From positions 1 through 32,555 of the IMG/VR virus record IMGVR_UViG_3300017991_000286: a stretch of 32,555 nt of DNA; one strand, written 5' to 3'. Under the pieces are notes generated by a model, which worked only from the letters and a program-made list of their open reading frames with translations, had not been told where the DNA came from and searched no databases. The stretch is from a virus. Position 1 is the first letter of the stretch, and each line of letters begins with the position of its first letter. Positions 20,537 to 28,342 of this stretch are shown in pieces. A program made the translations under genes and the position numbers.

Positions 20537-22405
20537 TTATAGCCCTCGCTTTAGCATGCTCATCTGTTGTTGTTTCCACAAATCCTCGGTCTTGTCCGGC
20601 TGCCCCCTCGTAAAGTACTTGTCGAGCCACCGTGATATCGTCGGCGTCCCCGTAGCCTGCGCCAGCTCCGGCCGTGGTTCTGCCCTGCCGAGTACCACAT
20701 CCGGATCCACACGCTTAGCACCCCAAAAGCCTTGTTGCGGCTGCATCACGTTGCGTGCCTGCCGGTCCAGCAACTGCACGAATTCATCCCCCGTCATCTG
20801 CCCTGTACGGAACATCTCGCGTGCGCGCCCCATCGTAGTCCCCACACCCACGTCCGCCGCCGTCCGCGCTGCCTGCTCGAGACCACGCTCCTGCGCACGA
20901 CGCATGTTCGAGGCTCCGATGGCTCCCAGCATCTTCCCCGGCTCCATAACGGCCTTCAACGGCCTTCGCCATGCGGGGATGTCCCTGTACTCCTCAAGAT
21001 ACCGTCCGGTACGCGCCGCGTAAGGATCAGCGCCCATTCCGAGGGCTTGGCCAGCCTCACCCGCCGTCTGCGCCGCCGTACCCACGAGATAGGCCGTGAG
21101 CGCCTGCGAAGGCAACTTCGCCAGCGCGGGCTTCAACGTCGCGGCCGCCGGCGTACCCCCAACCGCACGCTGTAGTAACGCCCTCCCCAACGCTTCGCCG
21201 CCCATGTATCCGGGGAATGACATAGCCGTCGGCATCAGCATCTCACCGGGCACATCCACACCGCCGGGTATCGTCACATCCCCGGGGGTCGCCCCCACAC
21301 CTTTCTGTAACGCCTCGGTACCCTTGTAGGCGGCACCAGCACCCAGACCGCCGGTTGCGAGCCCAGCGAGACTGCCGGTCCCAGCCGCAAGCAATCCCTT
21401 GCCGCCTCGTGCACCCTTCATGGCCATCAGCGGGTAGATGATGTCCTCTTTACCTATATCGGGACGCAACTCCTCCTTCGCGATATCCCACGCGGTTGGC
21501 AGCGGTACATCGGGGGTCACCACCCCCCACGCCTGCTGTACGCGATTGAGCACATCCTCCGCCTGCTCGTCGCTGATGAACGGGTTGGTCTCGAACTCCT
21601 CCATCACCTTCCTCAACGTGCCGGCATCTCCGCTCTGCATGAACCGGCGGATCCCTCGATCGAACGTGCCCATGAAACGCTGTGCTTCCCCCTCAACAGC
21701 CTCCGGTCCGTACGTGTCGATCAGTTGTTCGCGAATGGACGGCATCTCCGGCATCTTCACCGGCGGAGTCTCCTCAACCTGCGGGGGCGCCAACGTATCT
21801 TGGGAGATTGGACCCTCCGCAGCCACCGCCGTTGGCTCCTGCGCTTTACGCTTGTTGCGGAGCAGTGCGTATAGGCCCGCACCACCGCCCACGGCGAGCA
21901 ATGCGGCAATAAGCTTGCGATTGCGTTGGAACCACGACCTGCGTTCTTCTTCTTCCTTCTCATCACCTTGAGCGGCAGCCTTCGCCATCTTCGGCTTGAC
22001 GCCGACGGTGATATGGAACGGGTGGCTGCCGTGCAGCAGGGGAGTCAGACCGTAACTCTTCCGCAGCTTCTTGAGTTCCGGACTCTGCACGGTAGCGAAG
22101 TAGACTCGGCTCATCTCCGGCCAGCCGGAGGGGTTAACCTGCCGCATGGTCCCCAACGTGAAATGGAAGTCACGGCCCCGCTCCTTTATTTTCTCGCGGC
22201 CGCCCAACTTTTCAATCTCCTTGGTGGTGAATACGGAGATATGAGCTTTACCGTCCGGCAGCCTGACACCCGGATCGCTGATGGACGCGAACAGCCCGCG
22301 GGCTATGGCCTGCGGAACCTGGAGCTTGCCCCACGGGTCATCGCCGCCGGACACCACGAGGCGCCCAACGAGCTGTACACGTTTCAAGCTGTTAACCGGA
22401 GCCAT
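20537..22405 (-). CDS. 2H-phosphoesterase-like domain fused to virion-like membrane protein
   Basis: 622 aa from ATG at 22405 (weak GAGG site). The N-terminal domain (about 1-140) carries three H-x-[ST]-x motifs: AHISVF (H55), FHFTLG (H81) and FHITVG (H131). A pair of such motifs defines 2H phosphoesterases, which open cyclic phosphates on RNA or cyclic nucleotides. A charged stretch and a membrane segment follow (about 163-183, KLIAALLAVGGGAGLYALL). Then comes a long helical and glycine-zipper region (SLAGLATGGLGAGAAYKG) typical of phage virion proteins. It may deliver a nuclease or phosphodiesterase with the virion. The catalytic pairing of the histidines is my inference from spacing. Confidence 0.7.
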   Translation of the reverse strand: MAPVNSLKRVQLVGRLVVSGGDDPWGKLQVPQAIARGLFASISDPGVRLPDGKAHISVFTTKEIEKLGGREKIKERGRDFHFTLGTMRQVNPSGWPEMSRVYFATVQSPELKKLRKSYGLTPLLHGSHPFHITVGVKPKMAKAAAQGDEKEEEERRSWFQRNRKLIAALLAVGGGAGLYALLRNKRKAQEPTAVAAEGPISQDTLAPPQVEETPPVKMPEMPSIREQLIDTYGPEAVEGEAQRFMGTFDRGIRRFMQSGDAGTLRKVMEEFETNPFISDEQAEDVLNRVQQAWGVVTPDVPLPTAWDIAKEELRPDIGKEDIIYPLMAMKGARGGKGLLAAGTGSLAGLATGGLGAGAAYKGTEALQKGVGATPGDVTIPGGVDVPGEMLMPTAMSFPGYMGGEALGRALLQRAVGGTPAAATLKPALAKLPSQALTAYLVGTAAQTAGEAGQALGMGADPYAARTGRYLEEYRDIPAWRRPLKAVMEPGKMLGAIGASNMRRAQERGLEQAARTAADVGVGTTMGRAREMFRTGQMTGDEFVQLLDRQARNVMQPQQGFWGAKRVDPDVVLGRAEPRPELAQATGTPTISRWLDKYFTRGQPDKTEDLWKQQQMSMLKRGL

Positions 22406-22418
22406 TATACACGAACCT

Positions 22419-22763
22419 CTACTTCGCAGCCGTGCGCGCGGCGCCCACACTGTTGGCCACCACGTCCGCCAAATGGTCGATAGAGCCGGAGAGATTATTG
22501 TACCCCTCAGCGTTCTTCGCCAAGGCGTCGGATGTCTCCTTCACCATATCCTTCGTCGACTCAGCGGCTTCCTTCATGTCCTCACGGTAGTGCTGGAGGA
22601 TCTTCACACACATCCAACCGAGTATCACGATCCCGAACGCCAGTATGAACTGGGCCGAACCTTTACCCAACTTCTCGATGTCCGTTGTCGCCTGTATCTG
22701 CCCTACGACGGGCAGCGCCACAACGGAAGCGAAGAAACCCATGAATGTCAGTTGCGTTTCCAT
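22419..22763 (-). CDS. two-segment membrane protein with coiled-coil tail, 114 aa
   Basis: METQLTFMGFFASVVALPVV is a first hydrophobic segment. GSAQFILAFGIVILGWMCVK is a second, and a long coil (REDMKEAAESTKDMVKETSD, then ALAKNAEGYNNL) follows. ATG at 22763 comes after GGGAG. The gene sits directly after the portal gene in transcription order. A holin-like role is possible from its topology, but a structural membrane protein is equally likely. Confidence 0.65.
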   Translation of the reverse strand: METQLTFMGFFASVVALPVVGQIQATTDIEKLGKGSAQFILAFGIVILGWMCVKILQHYREDMKEAAESTKDMVKETSDALAKNAEGYNNLSGSIDHLADVVANSVGAARTAAK

Positions 22764-22777
22764 CTCTCTCGTCTCCC

Positions 22778-24571
22778 TTATACCTGACCCTGTAGTACCG
22801 CCTGCTGACCAACGCTCGAGGCCTCAGAACGGTAATCTTCCAACTTACTCTTAACCAATGCGTGAAGTGTCTCATTCGAGTGCTTGATGTTGATAAGTTC
22901 CTTACGGCGCGCTTCGTAAGGCATCTGCAGCATCTGCTGCGCAAGCTGATCCGCCTGCGCCATCAGATCCATGGGAGTCATGCCGGCCGATGCGGCTCCG
23001 GGAGCCACGGGCGCTCCCATAGGCGGCATACCGCCGGGAGCCATTGGTGCACCGGCGCCCGGCTGCTGGCCGGCCATCTGCTGCTGATTCATCTGCCTCT
23101 GCGCCATATCCTCCGAGAAATCCATCTGCATCTCATCGAACATCTTCTGCTCGGCGAATATGCGCTTCTGCTCGTCCGCGGCGTCAATACCCCACGGTGC
23201 GAACGCCGTACGCTTGCTGACGAGGTTGGCGGCTGCGAGCTGCAACCACGTTTGCCGCTGCTCAATGTCATCGGCCATCGTAACCGGTTGGAGGTACACC
23301 CTCTCCGGCTTGTCCCAGTTGAGGGCGGTGCTGATGATCTCCACGCACCACTCCAGCCAGCCGTTGAAGTTGGCCACCAACTGGGGCCATGTCTGCTGGA
23401 ACATGCGCAGGGCGGTGGGCATCGCCTGCAGCTGTAGCGTACCCCTGTAAAGCTCCGCCGGGATACCAATGGCGTTGAGCATCTCATCCATGCCCTGATT
23501 CAACAGGTCGGGCGTAGCCAGCTCCTTGGCTTCTCCGCCGAGAGCTTGGTACTGGATGGGGAACGGCAACGCGTTCCACGATGCTGGGTCGCGGCGATGT
23601 TTCCTCAGCATGCGCATGACCGTCGAATTGAAATTCGCGAGGTTCATGTTCAGCATCGGGTCGCCTTCCTTAGATTTGGCGGCGGGGGTCAGGACTCGGA
23701 ATGGCACCACGTAGTCGAGAGCAAGCGCTTCATTGTAACGCTTGAGGACTTGACAATACCAAGCCTGCGCGAAGTTAGAGAGAAGGCGGGAAACGCCCCA
23801 ACCCCTGGTGTTAACGCCGGCCAATGTTTGCTCCCGCATGTAGTAGATTACACCGGGATCAAATTTGAACATCCATTTACGTTTGATAGCCTCGATGATC
23901 TCCCACGGCATGTACTGCACGTAGAAGGGCGTTCCCTTCTCGATCTCGCGGCAGATGTACTGTGGGATCTTCCAGAAAATCTCATGGTCTTGAGTGTATG
24001 GGTGGTAAAGCAGGCGCATCTCCTGCGGAGCCCACCGCTTGATACAGATCTTGTCCTCCTCGGCGGACCGGCGGTCGAGGTGCGCGTGCTGCACCCACTT
24101 GCGGCACCGCTGACAATAGGCGCTGAACTTCCACTCCTTGAACTGCCAGCGCGCGGCCTCGATAGGCTGCTCGGACCTGCACGCCCTGCATATGAGGAAA
24201 CGACGGAAGGGGAGCACAACGGACGACATCGACACACCGTAAGCGAGGTAGTCATCACCGACGAGCGAGAGCTGGTCGACGACTCGGAGGCGGTTGTTCA
24301 TGAATGACGCCAGCTTGTTGCGTTCGTCCTCGTCGACATCCTCGAACTCGATCTTCGTGATGAAGTAGCGGACGATCCGGCTGGCGGCCATCCGGTAGGT
24401 GCCGTTCTTCAGCCAGATCCCCTCGCACATATCCAGCACGTTCTTCAGCGAACGGGGCATGGCCAACGACGCCATGTCCAAGAACGGGTCGGGGAACATC
24501 GTAGTATTCTCACTATCCGGTCCGTGCCGGTAGGGAAGCGAGAGTCTGATTGATGATGTATCCAATGCCAT
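22778..24571 (-). CDS. portal protein with zinc-knuckle insertion
   Basis: 597 aa, in the usual range for portals. ATG at 24571 follows GGAGG. The N-terminal part (FLDMASLAMPRSLKNVLDMC), the central GWGVSRLLSNFAQAWYCQVL, and ALPFPIQYQALGGEAKELA with DEMLNAIGIPAELYRGTLQ follow the order of phage portal proteins. The C-terminal 100 residues are rich in Gln, Met, Pro and Ala (about 480-540). Two CxxC pairs at 128-131 and 153-156 form a probable zinc knuckle inserted in the N-terminal third. The portal dodecamer sits at one capsid vertex and is the conduit for DNA. No terminase or capsid gene is recognisable next to it. Confidence 0.82.
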   Translation of the reverse strand: MALDTSSIRLSLPYRHGPDSENTTMFPDPFLDMASLAMPRSLKNVLDMCEGIWLKNGTYRMAASRIVRYFITKIEFEDVDEDERNKLASFMNNRLRVVDQLSLVGDDYLAYGVSMSSVVLPFRRFLICRACRSEQPIEAARWQFKEWKFSAYCQRCRKWVQHAHLDRRSAEEDKICIKRWAPQEMRLLYHPYTQDHEIFWKIPQYICREIEKGTPFYVQYMPWEIIEAIKRKWMFKFDPGVIYYMREQTLAGVNTRGWGVSRLLSNFAQAWYCQVLKRYNEALALDYVVPFRVLTPAAKSKEGDPMLNMNLANFNSTVMRMLRKHRRDPASWNALPFPIQYQALGGEAKELATPDLLNQGMDEMLNAIGIPAELYRGTLQLQAMPTALRMFQQTWPQLVANFNGWLEWCVEIISTALNWDKPERVYLQPVTMADDIEQRQTWLQLAAANLVSKRTAFAPWGIDAADEQKRIFAEQKMFDEMQMDFSEDMAQRQMNQQQMAGQQPGAGAPMAPGGMPPMGAPVAPGAASAGMTPMDLMAQADQLAQQMLQMPYEARRKELINIKHSNETLHALVKSKLEDYRSEASSVGQQAVLQGQV

Positions 24572-24781
24572 TTAGTCCTCCTCCTGCAGCTTCGATACCA
24601 AGGCGAGCGGATCGATCGGCTCCGTAAACGCGGAAAGACTGGGTATGTGCCCAGCCTTTTTCTCCCCCTCCACAGTGCGATGCCGTTCGCAGCGCGCGCT
24701 TTTTCCTTCTATGATGGTGGCAGTCACACCGCATACATCGCAGGGTGAAACGCCAATCCGGACCTCACCTATCTTGTTCAT
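24572..24781 (-). CDS. small zinc-ribbon protein, 69 aa
   Basis: ATG at 24781 (GGGAG eight bases upstream) is preferred to 24859, which would place the first 26 codons in a region without coding character. MNKIGEVRIGVSPCDVCGVT begins a CxxC...CxxH site completed by ARCERH. The tail is acidic (SKLQEED). The stop abuts the start of the portal gene (24571), so translation is likely coupled. Role unknown. Confidence 0.65.
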   Translation of the reverse strand: MNKIGEVRIGVSPCDVCGVTATIIEGKSARCERHRTVEGEKKAGHIPSLSAFTEPIDPLALVSKLQEED

Positions 24782-24912
24782 AGATCGGTCTCCCTGTACA
24801 AGGATGAAAGTTCTCTCTAACTTACCAACCAGCGTACCGCGCACTGTACGGTAATGCAAGCTCTTTTTTCAAATCGGCAGACTTTGTATCAATGCTAAAA
24901 AAAGAAACATAC

Positions 24913-24941
24913 TCTGGGGCGGGGATGACCCCCGCCCCAGA
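24913..24941 (-). terminator. strong intrinsic terminator-like hairpin
   Basis: tctggggcgggg (24913-24924), loop atgac, and ccccgccccaga (24930-24941) form a perfect 12-bp GC-rich stem. On the minus strand it is followed after a few bases by TTTCTTTTTTT. It lies 36 bp past the stop of the 296-aa gene. The stretch 24782-24912 downstream of it holds only a weak promoter candidate for the next operon. Confidence 0.8.
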
Positions 24942-24976
24942 ACGTATGTCAAATTCTGTATTAGCTGGACCACGTG

Positions 24977-25867
24977 TCAGCTTACTTTAGCCGGGTCTGT
25001 CGCTGCCGCCGCTAACGCTGCATAGGAAGGTTCCTGCAGGTCCACCTTACGGATACCGTTTCTGGTGACTCCCGCGGTCATGCCCGTCTTCATCGTTGCA
25101 GCCTCAACAGCCTCGATCGTATTGACGTCCGGCTTCGTAGAAATGTCCTCTGAGGCAGGCTCCGGATCGGGTTCGGGTACTTCCGGCTCCTTGATCAACG
25201 CCTCGGGATGGTTCGATGTATCCTTCAGGATACTATCCAATGCCGTTGCGAACAGCTTCGGCCTGATGTTGTTACGCACAACAATCTTCTCGATCCAACG
25301 ATCGATCTTGCCTCGCGGCGTGACCTTCGTCGAATACTGTATGAGGAACGTACCGCCCTCGACCTTGCCCACAATCGGACCCTCGTCTTCGCCGGACGTC
25401 ATCGGCTGCGTTCTGTCGCCATCGCTGACGAACGCAAGGCACCGCGCGCCGACCGGTACGGACCGTACATCCTGCACGGGCGTCCACTCGTAGATGAGGC
25501 CCGCATTGGGCTTGACCCTCTTGATGAGGCTCTTCGATGGATAGATCCCGCGATCGCGCAGGGCGAGCCGCAGGGGATCCTTTTCCAATTCGTAAGGTAC
25601 GTTACGTGACATCCGCAGCTCGAACTTCTTCAAGCCCTCGCGTCGCCAGATGGTAAGCTTGTAGTTGGCATCCTGCTCGATGCGCCGGTTATCGACGTAG
25701 TTCCCGTCGCCGTCGTAGACGACAACGTGCGAACCACCGCGCTGTGTCTTCCGATAGACCAGCGACATCCCGCCGTTCTCGAGCTTGCTGTTGTATCCCA
25801 ACTGTACGCCGTCTGCAAATGGCCGGCCACGCACTACCTTCAATGAGAACATCGCTACTTGACCCAT
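24977..25867 (-). CDS. hypothetical protein, 296 aa, singly transcribed
   Basis: ATG at 25867 (AGAGG six bases upstream) gives MGQVAMFSLKVVRGRPFADG. The body is rich in strands and charge (GGSHVVVYDGDGNYVDNRR, KLTIWRREGLKKFELRMSRN, GPIVGKVEGGTFLIQYSTKV). The C-terminal 60 residues are an acidic Pro/Glu linker followed by Ala/Thr-rich sequence ending ATDPAKVS. The gene has its own promoter (25978-26006) and terminator (24913-24941), unlike most genes here. That suggests high or separately timed expression. A capsid or decoration protein is conceivable from that arrangement, but I recognise no fold. Confidence 0.75.
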   Translation of the reverse strand: MGQVAMFSLKVVRGRPFADGVQLGYNSKLENGGMSLVYRKTQRGGSHVVVYDGDGNYVDNRRIEQDANYKLTIWRREGLKKFELRMSRNVPYELEKDPLRLALRDRGIYPSKSLIKRVKPNAGLIYEWTPVQDVRSVPVGARCLAFVSDGDRTQPMTSGEDEGPIVGKVEGGTFLIQYSTKVTPRGKIDRWIEKIVVRNNIRPKLFATALDSILKDTSNHPEALIKEPEVPEPDPEPASEDISTKPDVNTIEAVEAATMKTGMTAGVTRNGIRKVDLQEPSYAALAAAATDPAKVS

Positions 25868-25977
25868 GACAAACCTCTGTATTCTCTGAGATGTTTCCGA
25901 CAAATAGTTATGAAAAGGCGCGTCTTCTTATGTCGTTAACTCCTTTCCTGTGTATGTGCTTCCGTTGAAGGCATTAT

Positions 25978-26006
25978 ATTATGCCGTAGATTTGGATGAA
26001 TTTAAC
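25978..26006 (-). promoter_or_regulatory. sigma70-like promoter of the 296-aa gene
   Basis: On the minus strand, GTTAAA (26001-26006), 17 bp, CATAAT (25978-25983) preceded by CGG. A second TATAAT overlaps just downstream. Flanking bases are also shared with the promoter at 5090-5119 (CGTTAAATT and CGGCATAATA in both). The start would fall near 25971, leaving a leader of about 100 nt. Confidence 0.65.
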
Positions 26007-26053
26007 GTACATCCACCGTGGATATCATGACGTTCATAACTAACAGCCGTCGA

Positions 26054-26071
26054 CCTTCCCCGAGAGGAAGG
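26054..26071 (-). terminator. hairpin after the Ro60 gene, weak terminator candidate
   Basis: ccttcc (26054-26059) and ggaagg (26066-26071) form a short stem about 25 bp past the Ro60 stop. It has no clear T-run on the minus strand, so termination is uncertain. Confidence 0.35.
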
Positions 26072-26093
26072 CCGGCAACCGTTAAGATTTCCT

Positions 26094-27701
26094 TTACAGT
26101 TCGACCTGCTTGATCATGTCGACCCAGTGCTGCCCATTCAACTCCCCGTTCACGAAGAACCGGATTATGTCGAACACGTAGTCGCTGAATCCGCCGATGT
26201 ACATGACGTCCTCACGGGGAGGCACCTGCGCATCGTCGTACACGCTGGTGTTGATGCAAACAAGCTTCGCCTTCGGGTTGCGACGCTTGAACCGCGTCCA
26301 TTCCCTCAACGTCTCGGTGCACGACTCCTTGAAGTGGTGTGCGTACAACCGCATACCCCCCTCGGCCGGCACATCCACCCACGATTCGTTATCGGAGACG
26401 TAGATGAGGACATCACCCTTCGCACCCCGCTCGTTAAGCAACCGCAGAGGCGCGGAGCACGCCGTGCTCCCTCCCCCGATGCTGGCCAGCTTGTCGGCAT
26501 TGGTCATCACCGTATCGCGCGGCTCTAACCTAATGGGATGAACCCTTCCCTCGAAGGGAATGATCTCGGCGTCCGGGTTCGCCCGGAGGATGACCGACGC
26601 CACCAGCCCGGCGACGTCCACGCAACGCACCTTCGAGCTGTTACCCGTCCGATAGCCGGTTACGGAGCTACGCATACTCCCCGACACGTCGGGGAACACG
26701 TAGACCTTCCCCGGCAACGCCTCCACGTTCTCCGTCGCGATCTCCAGCGCGTCGTGCAGAGCATCAATAATCGGACGCGGCATATCCTGACTGACATGCC
26801 TGTAGGCAGCCAGCAGCTGATATGGATAAACCCTCGCCTTGTCGATCTGCTCCCGATCGGTCAGTTTCTCCGCAATGCGCTCGACCATCGCCTCGTCGTT
26901 GAGCACACCGTGGCGCGCGAACGTATTGAGGTTCATGCGCGTAAAGTGCCAGCCGCCCGCCAGCGCCACCATCGACCACTGCTCGGTTGTCAACGGCAAC
27001 TGCGTAAGCATCTGGAAAGGCACCCTCGGCGGTACACCCTTCCCGTCCGACTGCTTGTAGGCCTCGAATTCCCGTACCAGCGACGGAAGCTTCTCGGACT
27101 CCTCAGGACTCAAATCCTTGGAGAGTCCGGCGCGGTTCAGGAAGTACCTGTAGAGCGCGCTCTTCTCCGCCGTTGCCGGCTTCGGGTGGGCGATGCGCAG
27201 GATGTCCGCCATTGACGGACTCTGCCCAACGCTGTTACGGAACAGCCAGTTACCCGACTGCACGTCCAGCCATCGCCGTATTCTCGCCTTCGGCCCGCTA
27301 CCAACGGACTTCCGTCCGGACGCTCCGGAGCGGATGATCTGCACAAAGTTGCGAAGCTGTTTGCCATTGTCCACAACCTTGTCAAAGATCTTGTTGAACA
27401 GCTCCGGATCCCTGCGCGATAGCACCGCCAGTAGAAATGCCGGTACGTCCTTGCGGTACCCAGCCTTCCGAGCAAACACTGCAGTCTGCGCCACGAACTC
27501 GGGGTCGCACTTCTCCGCCAGCTTCCGGACTCGGTCCAACTGGGAGGCCGCCCCCTCATAAAATGATTCGCTGAATGTGCCCACCGCCGCATACTGCGCA
27601 AGAGCCTCCTCTGCGCTGTAACAATATGCGAGTCCGCCCGCGCGGTTGACACAGTCTGCTGCCTTCGGCTGTGCGTTCTTGAATGTTGCTTTGTTAGCCA
27701 T
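26094..27701 (-). CDS. rsr: Ro60/Rsr ortholog (TROVE and vWA domains)
   Basis: 535 aa, the usual length for Ro60 (about 530-540). Residues about 10-330 form the TROVE helical-repeat ring: GGLAYCYSAEEALAQYAAVG, then FARKAGYRKDVPAFLLAVLS and RNFVQIIRSGASGRKSVGSG. Residues 333-530 form a von Willebrand A domain with a complete MIDAS: DVSGS at 338-342, the GGGST threonine at 412-413, and VSDNES at 436-440. Ro60 rings bind misfolded RNA ends in the hole and Y RNAs on the outer surface. In Deinococcus a Y RNA tethers Rsr to polynucleotide phosphorylase. Four Y-like RNA modules lie directly upstream on the same strand. ATG at 27701 follows GGAGGGG. Ro60 and Y RNAs have been reported in some phages. 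Confidence 0.93.
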   Translation of the reverse strand: MANKATFKNAQPKAADCVNRAGGLAYCYSAEEALAQYAAVGTFSESFYEGAASQLDRVRKLAEKCDPEFVAQTAVFARKAGYRKDVPAFLLAVLSRRDPELFNKIFDKVVDNGKQLRNFVQIIRSGASGRKSVGSGPKARIRRWLDVQSGNWLFRNSVGQSPSMADILRIAHPKPATAEKSALYRYFLNRAGLSKDLSPEESEKLPSLVREFEAYKQSDGKGVPPRVPFQMLTQLPLTTEQWSMVALAGGWHFTRMNLNTFARHGVLNDEAMVERIAEKLTDREQIDKARVYPYQLLAAYRHVSQDMPRPIIDALHDALEIATENVEALPGKVYVFPDVSGSMRSSVTGYRTGNSSKVRCVDVAGLVASVILRANPDAEIIPFEGRVHPIRLEPRDTVMTNADKLASIGGGSTACSAPLRLLNERGAKGDVLIYVSDNESWVDVPAEGGMRLYAHHFKESCTETLREWTRFKRRNPKAKLVCINTSVYDDAQVPPREDVMYIGGFSDYVFDIIRFFVNGELNGQHWVDMIKQVEL

Positions 27702-27765
27702 GACATTACCCCTCCTTGATTGGGTTGTTGTGAAGTATGTGAGTTATACGTGAAATGGGTGAGGA

Positions 27766-27866
27766 CTGCAACCGACGACGCCAGTAGTTAACAAACCAAC
27801 GTGTTATGATGGTAGCACATCAGTGTATACCGGGTTGTCATTCTGCCCGGCGCCGATAGGTTGCAG
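27766..27866 (-). ncRNA. Y-RNA-like module A (101 nt)
   Basis: On the minus strand, CUGCAACC and GGUUGCAG form an 8-bp closing stem. After a small internal loop (UAU/UC) comes a 9-bp stem, CGGCGCCGG with CUGGCGUCG, with two G-U pairs that would be A-C mismatches on the plus strand. This supports minus-strand transcription. The top holds CCGGG/CCCGG and GAUG/CAUC hairpins. The 3' strand carries UCGUCG, shared with modules B-D. It lies 65 bp upstream of the Ro60 start codon. A helix formed by both ends, with an internal loop and a variable top, is the layout of Y RNAs. Confidence 0.6.
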
Positions 27867-27876
27867 ACAAATTGGA

Positions 27877-27972
27877 GCCCCGACGAAAGTGAGGTAGACG
27901 TGTCAACCTCCCATAAGCGGGAAGTAGCATTCATTTTCATGGTAAATGTAGTCCACGCTCGGCATTCGGGGC
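27877..27972 (-). ncRNA. Y-RNA-like module B (96 nt)
   Basis: The closing stem is GCCCCGA/UCGGGGC. The internal loop is AUGCC versus ACUUUCG, the latter partly shared with C. The second stem is GAG-C-GUGGAC with GUCUAC-CUC. The top holds two hairpins, CAUUU/AAAUG and ACUUCCC/GGGAGGU. Compared with C, the closing stem differs by paired changes (GCCCC/GGGGC versus GUUCC/GGAAC), and the second stem by G-C versus A-U, so the structure is kept by compensatory change. UCCA follows the 3' end, as in a tRNA-like tail. Motifs shared with C: CCGAAUGCC, GGACUACAU, ACACGUCUA and UUUCGUCGG. Confidence 0.68.
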
Positions 27973-27979
27973 ATGTGGA

Positions 27980-28042
27980 GGTTCCGACGAAATATGTATA
28001 GACGTGTATCCAAACGATGTAGTCCATACGGCATTCGGAACC
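27980..28042 (-). ncRNA. Y-RNA-like module C (63 nt, minimal form)
   Basis: Closing stem GGUUCCGA/UCGGAACC (8 bp), internal loop AUGCC versus AUAUUUCG, second stem GUAUGGAC/GUCUAUAC (8 bp with one G-U pair), and an 18-nt terminal loop. It is separated from B by seven bases, and UCCA again follows the 3' end. It lacks the upper hairpins of B, so it may be the bare protein-binding element. The G-U pair is an A-C mismatch on the other strand, so the minus strand is favoured. Confidence 0.68.
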
Positions 28043-28061
28043 ATATAAAAAGCGCTTAACA

Positions 28062-28109
28062 GTACGACGAAAAACGAAGAGACAGTTTGTGGTCTAAGGG
28101 CTTACGTCC
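28062..28109 (-). ncRNA. Y-RNA-like module D (degenerate)
   Basis: Shares the order of motifs with B and C: GUAAGCC, AGACCACA, GUCU and UUUUUCGUCG. The second stem is reduced to AGAC/GUCU and the closing stem to about 4 bp (GACG/CGUC). It lies about 20 bases upstream of C in transcription order. It is either a decaying copy or a variant with a different partner. Confidence 0.45.
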
Positions 28110-28260
28110 TATTTGGTTTTTCGGTTTATGGGATACCGGATGCGTCTGACCAGGACGCGGCTCACCCCCCAAACCTATCGACAGCTATCCGCAGCTCGCT
28201 TTGAGAGCGCCTTAACGCGTGTCGCCAACGCTTCGGACATTACGCGGTTCGCTATTTGCA

Positions 28261-28290
28261 TTAATGTAGTCCCTTACAGCATTCGTACCA
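28261..28290 (-). repeat. isolated 5' half-copy of the Y-like module (E)
   Basis: On the minus strand this reads GGUACGAAUGC, then GGACUACAU, closely matching the 5' half of C (28014-28042). I could not find a matching 3' half that would close the stem, so this is a half-copy or a remnant. The remaining stretch 28110-28260 holds no ORF or other signal that I recognise. Confidence 0.5.
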
Positions 28291-28342
28291 TCAAGCTGCA
28301 GTCGCCGGCTCGTCCGGACACCGGTGACCACGTTTGAAACCA

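Noticed and set aside
24977-25867. Major capsid protein
   Set aside because: Own promoter and terminator and a position next to the portal operon would fit, but no capsid fold or motif is visible in the sequence, so it is left as unknown.
27877-27972. Module B as an ordinary tRNA
   Set aside because: It has a 7-bp closing stem and a following UCCA, but lacks a TTC-type T arm, a canonical D arm and a 7-nt anticodon loop.
27788-28027. Minus-strand frame of 79 codons in the noncoding tract
   Set aside because: It cuts across three structured modules that show compensatory changes, lacks a ribosome binding site, and has no domain.
27766-28109. Y-like RNAs on the plus strand
   Set aside because: The plus strand carries GACGAAA, which recalls a conserved Y-RNA strand motif. 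However, stem pairs that are G-U on the minus strand become A-C mismatches on the plus strand in A, B and C, and a promoter candidate faces the minus direction.
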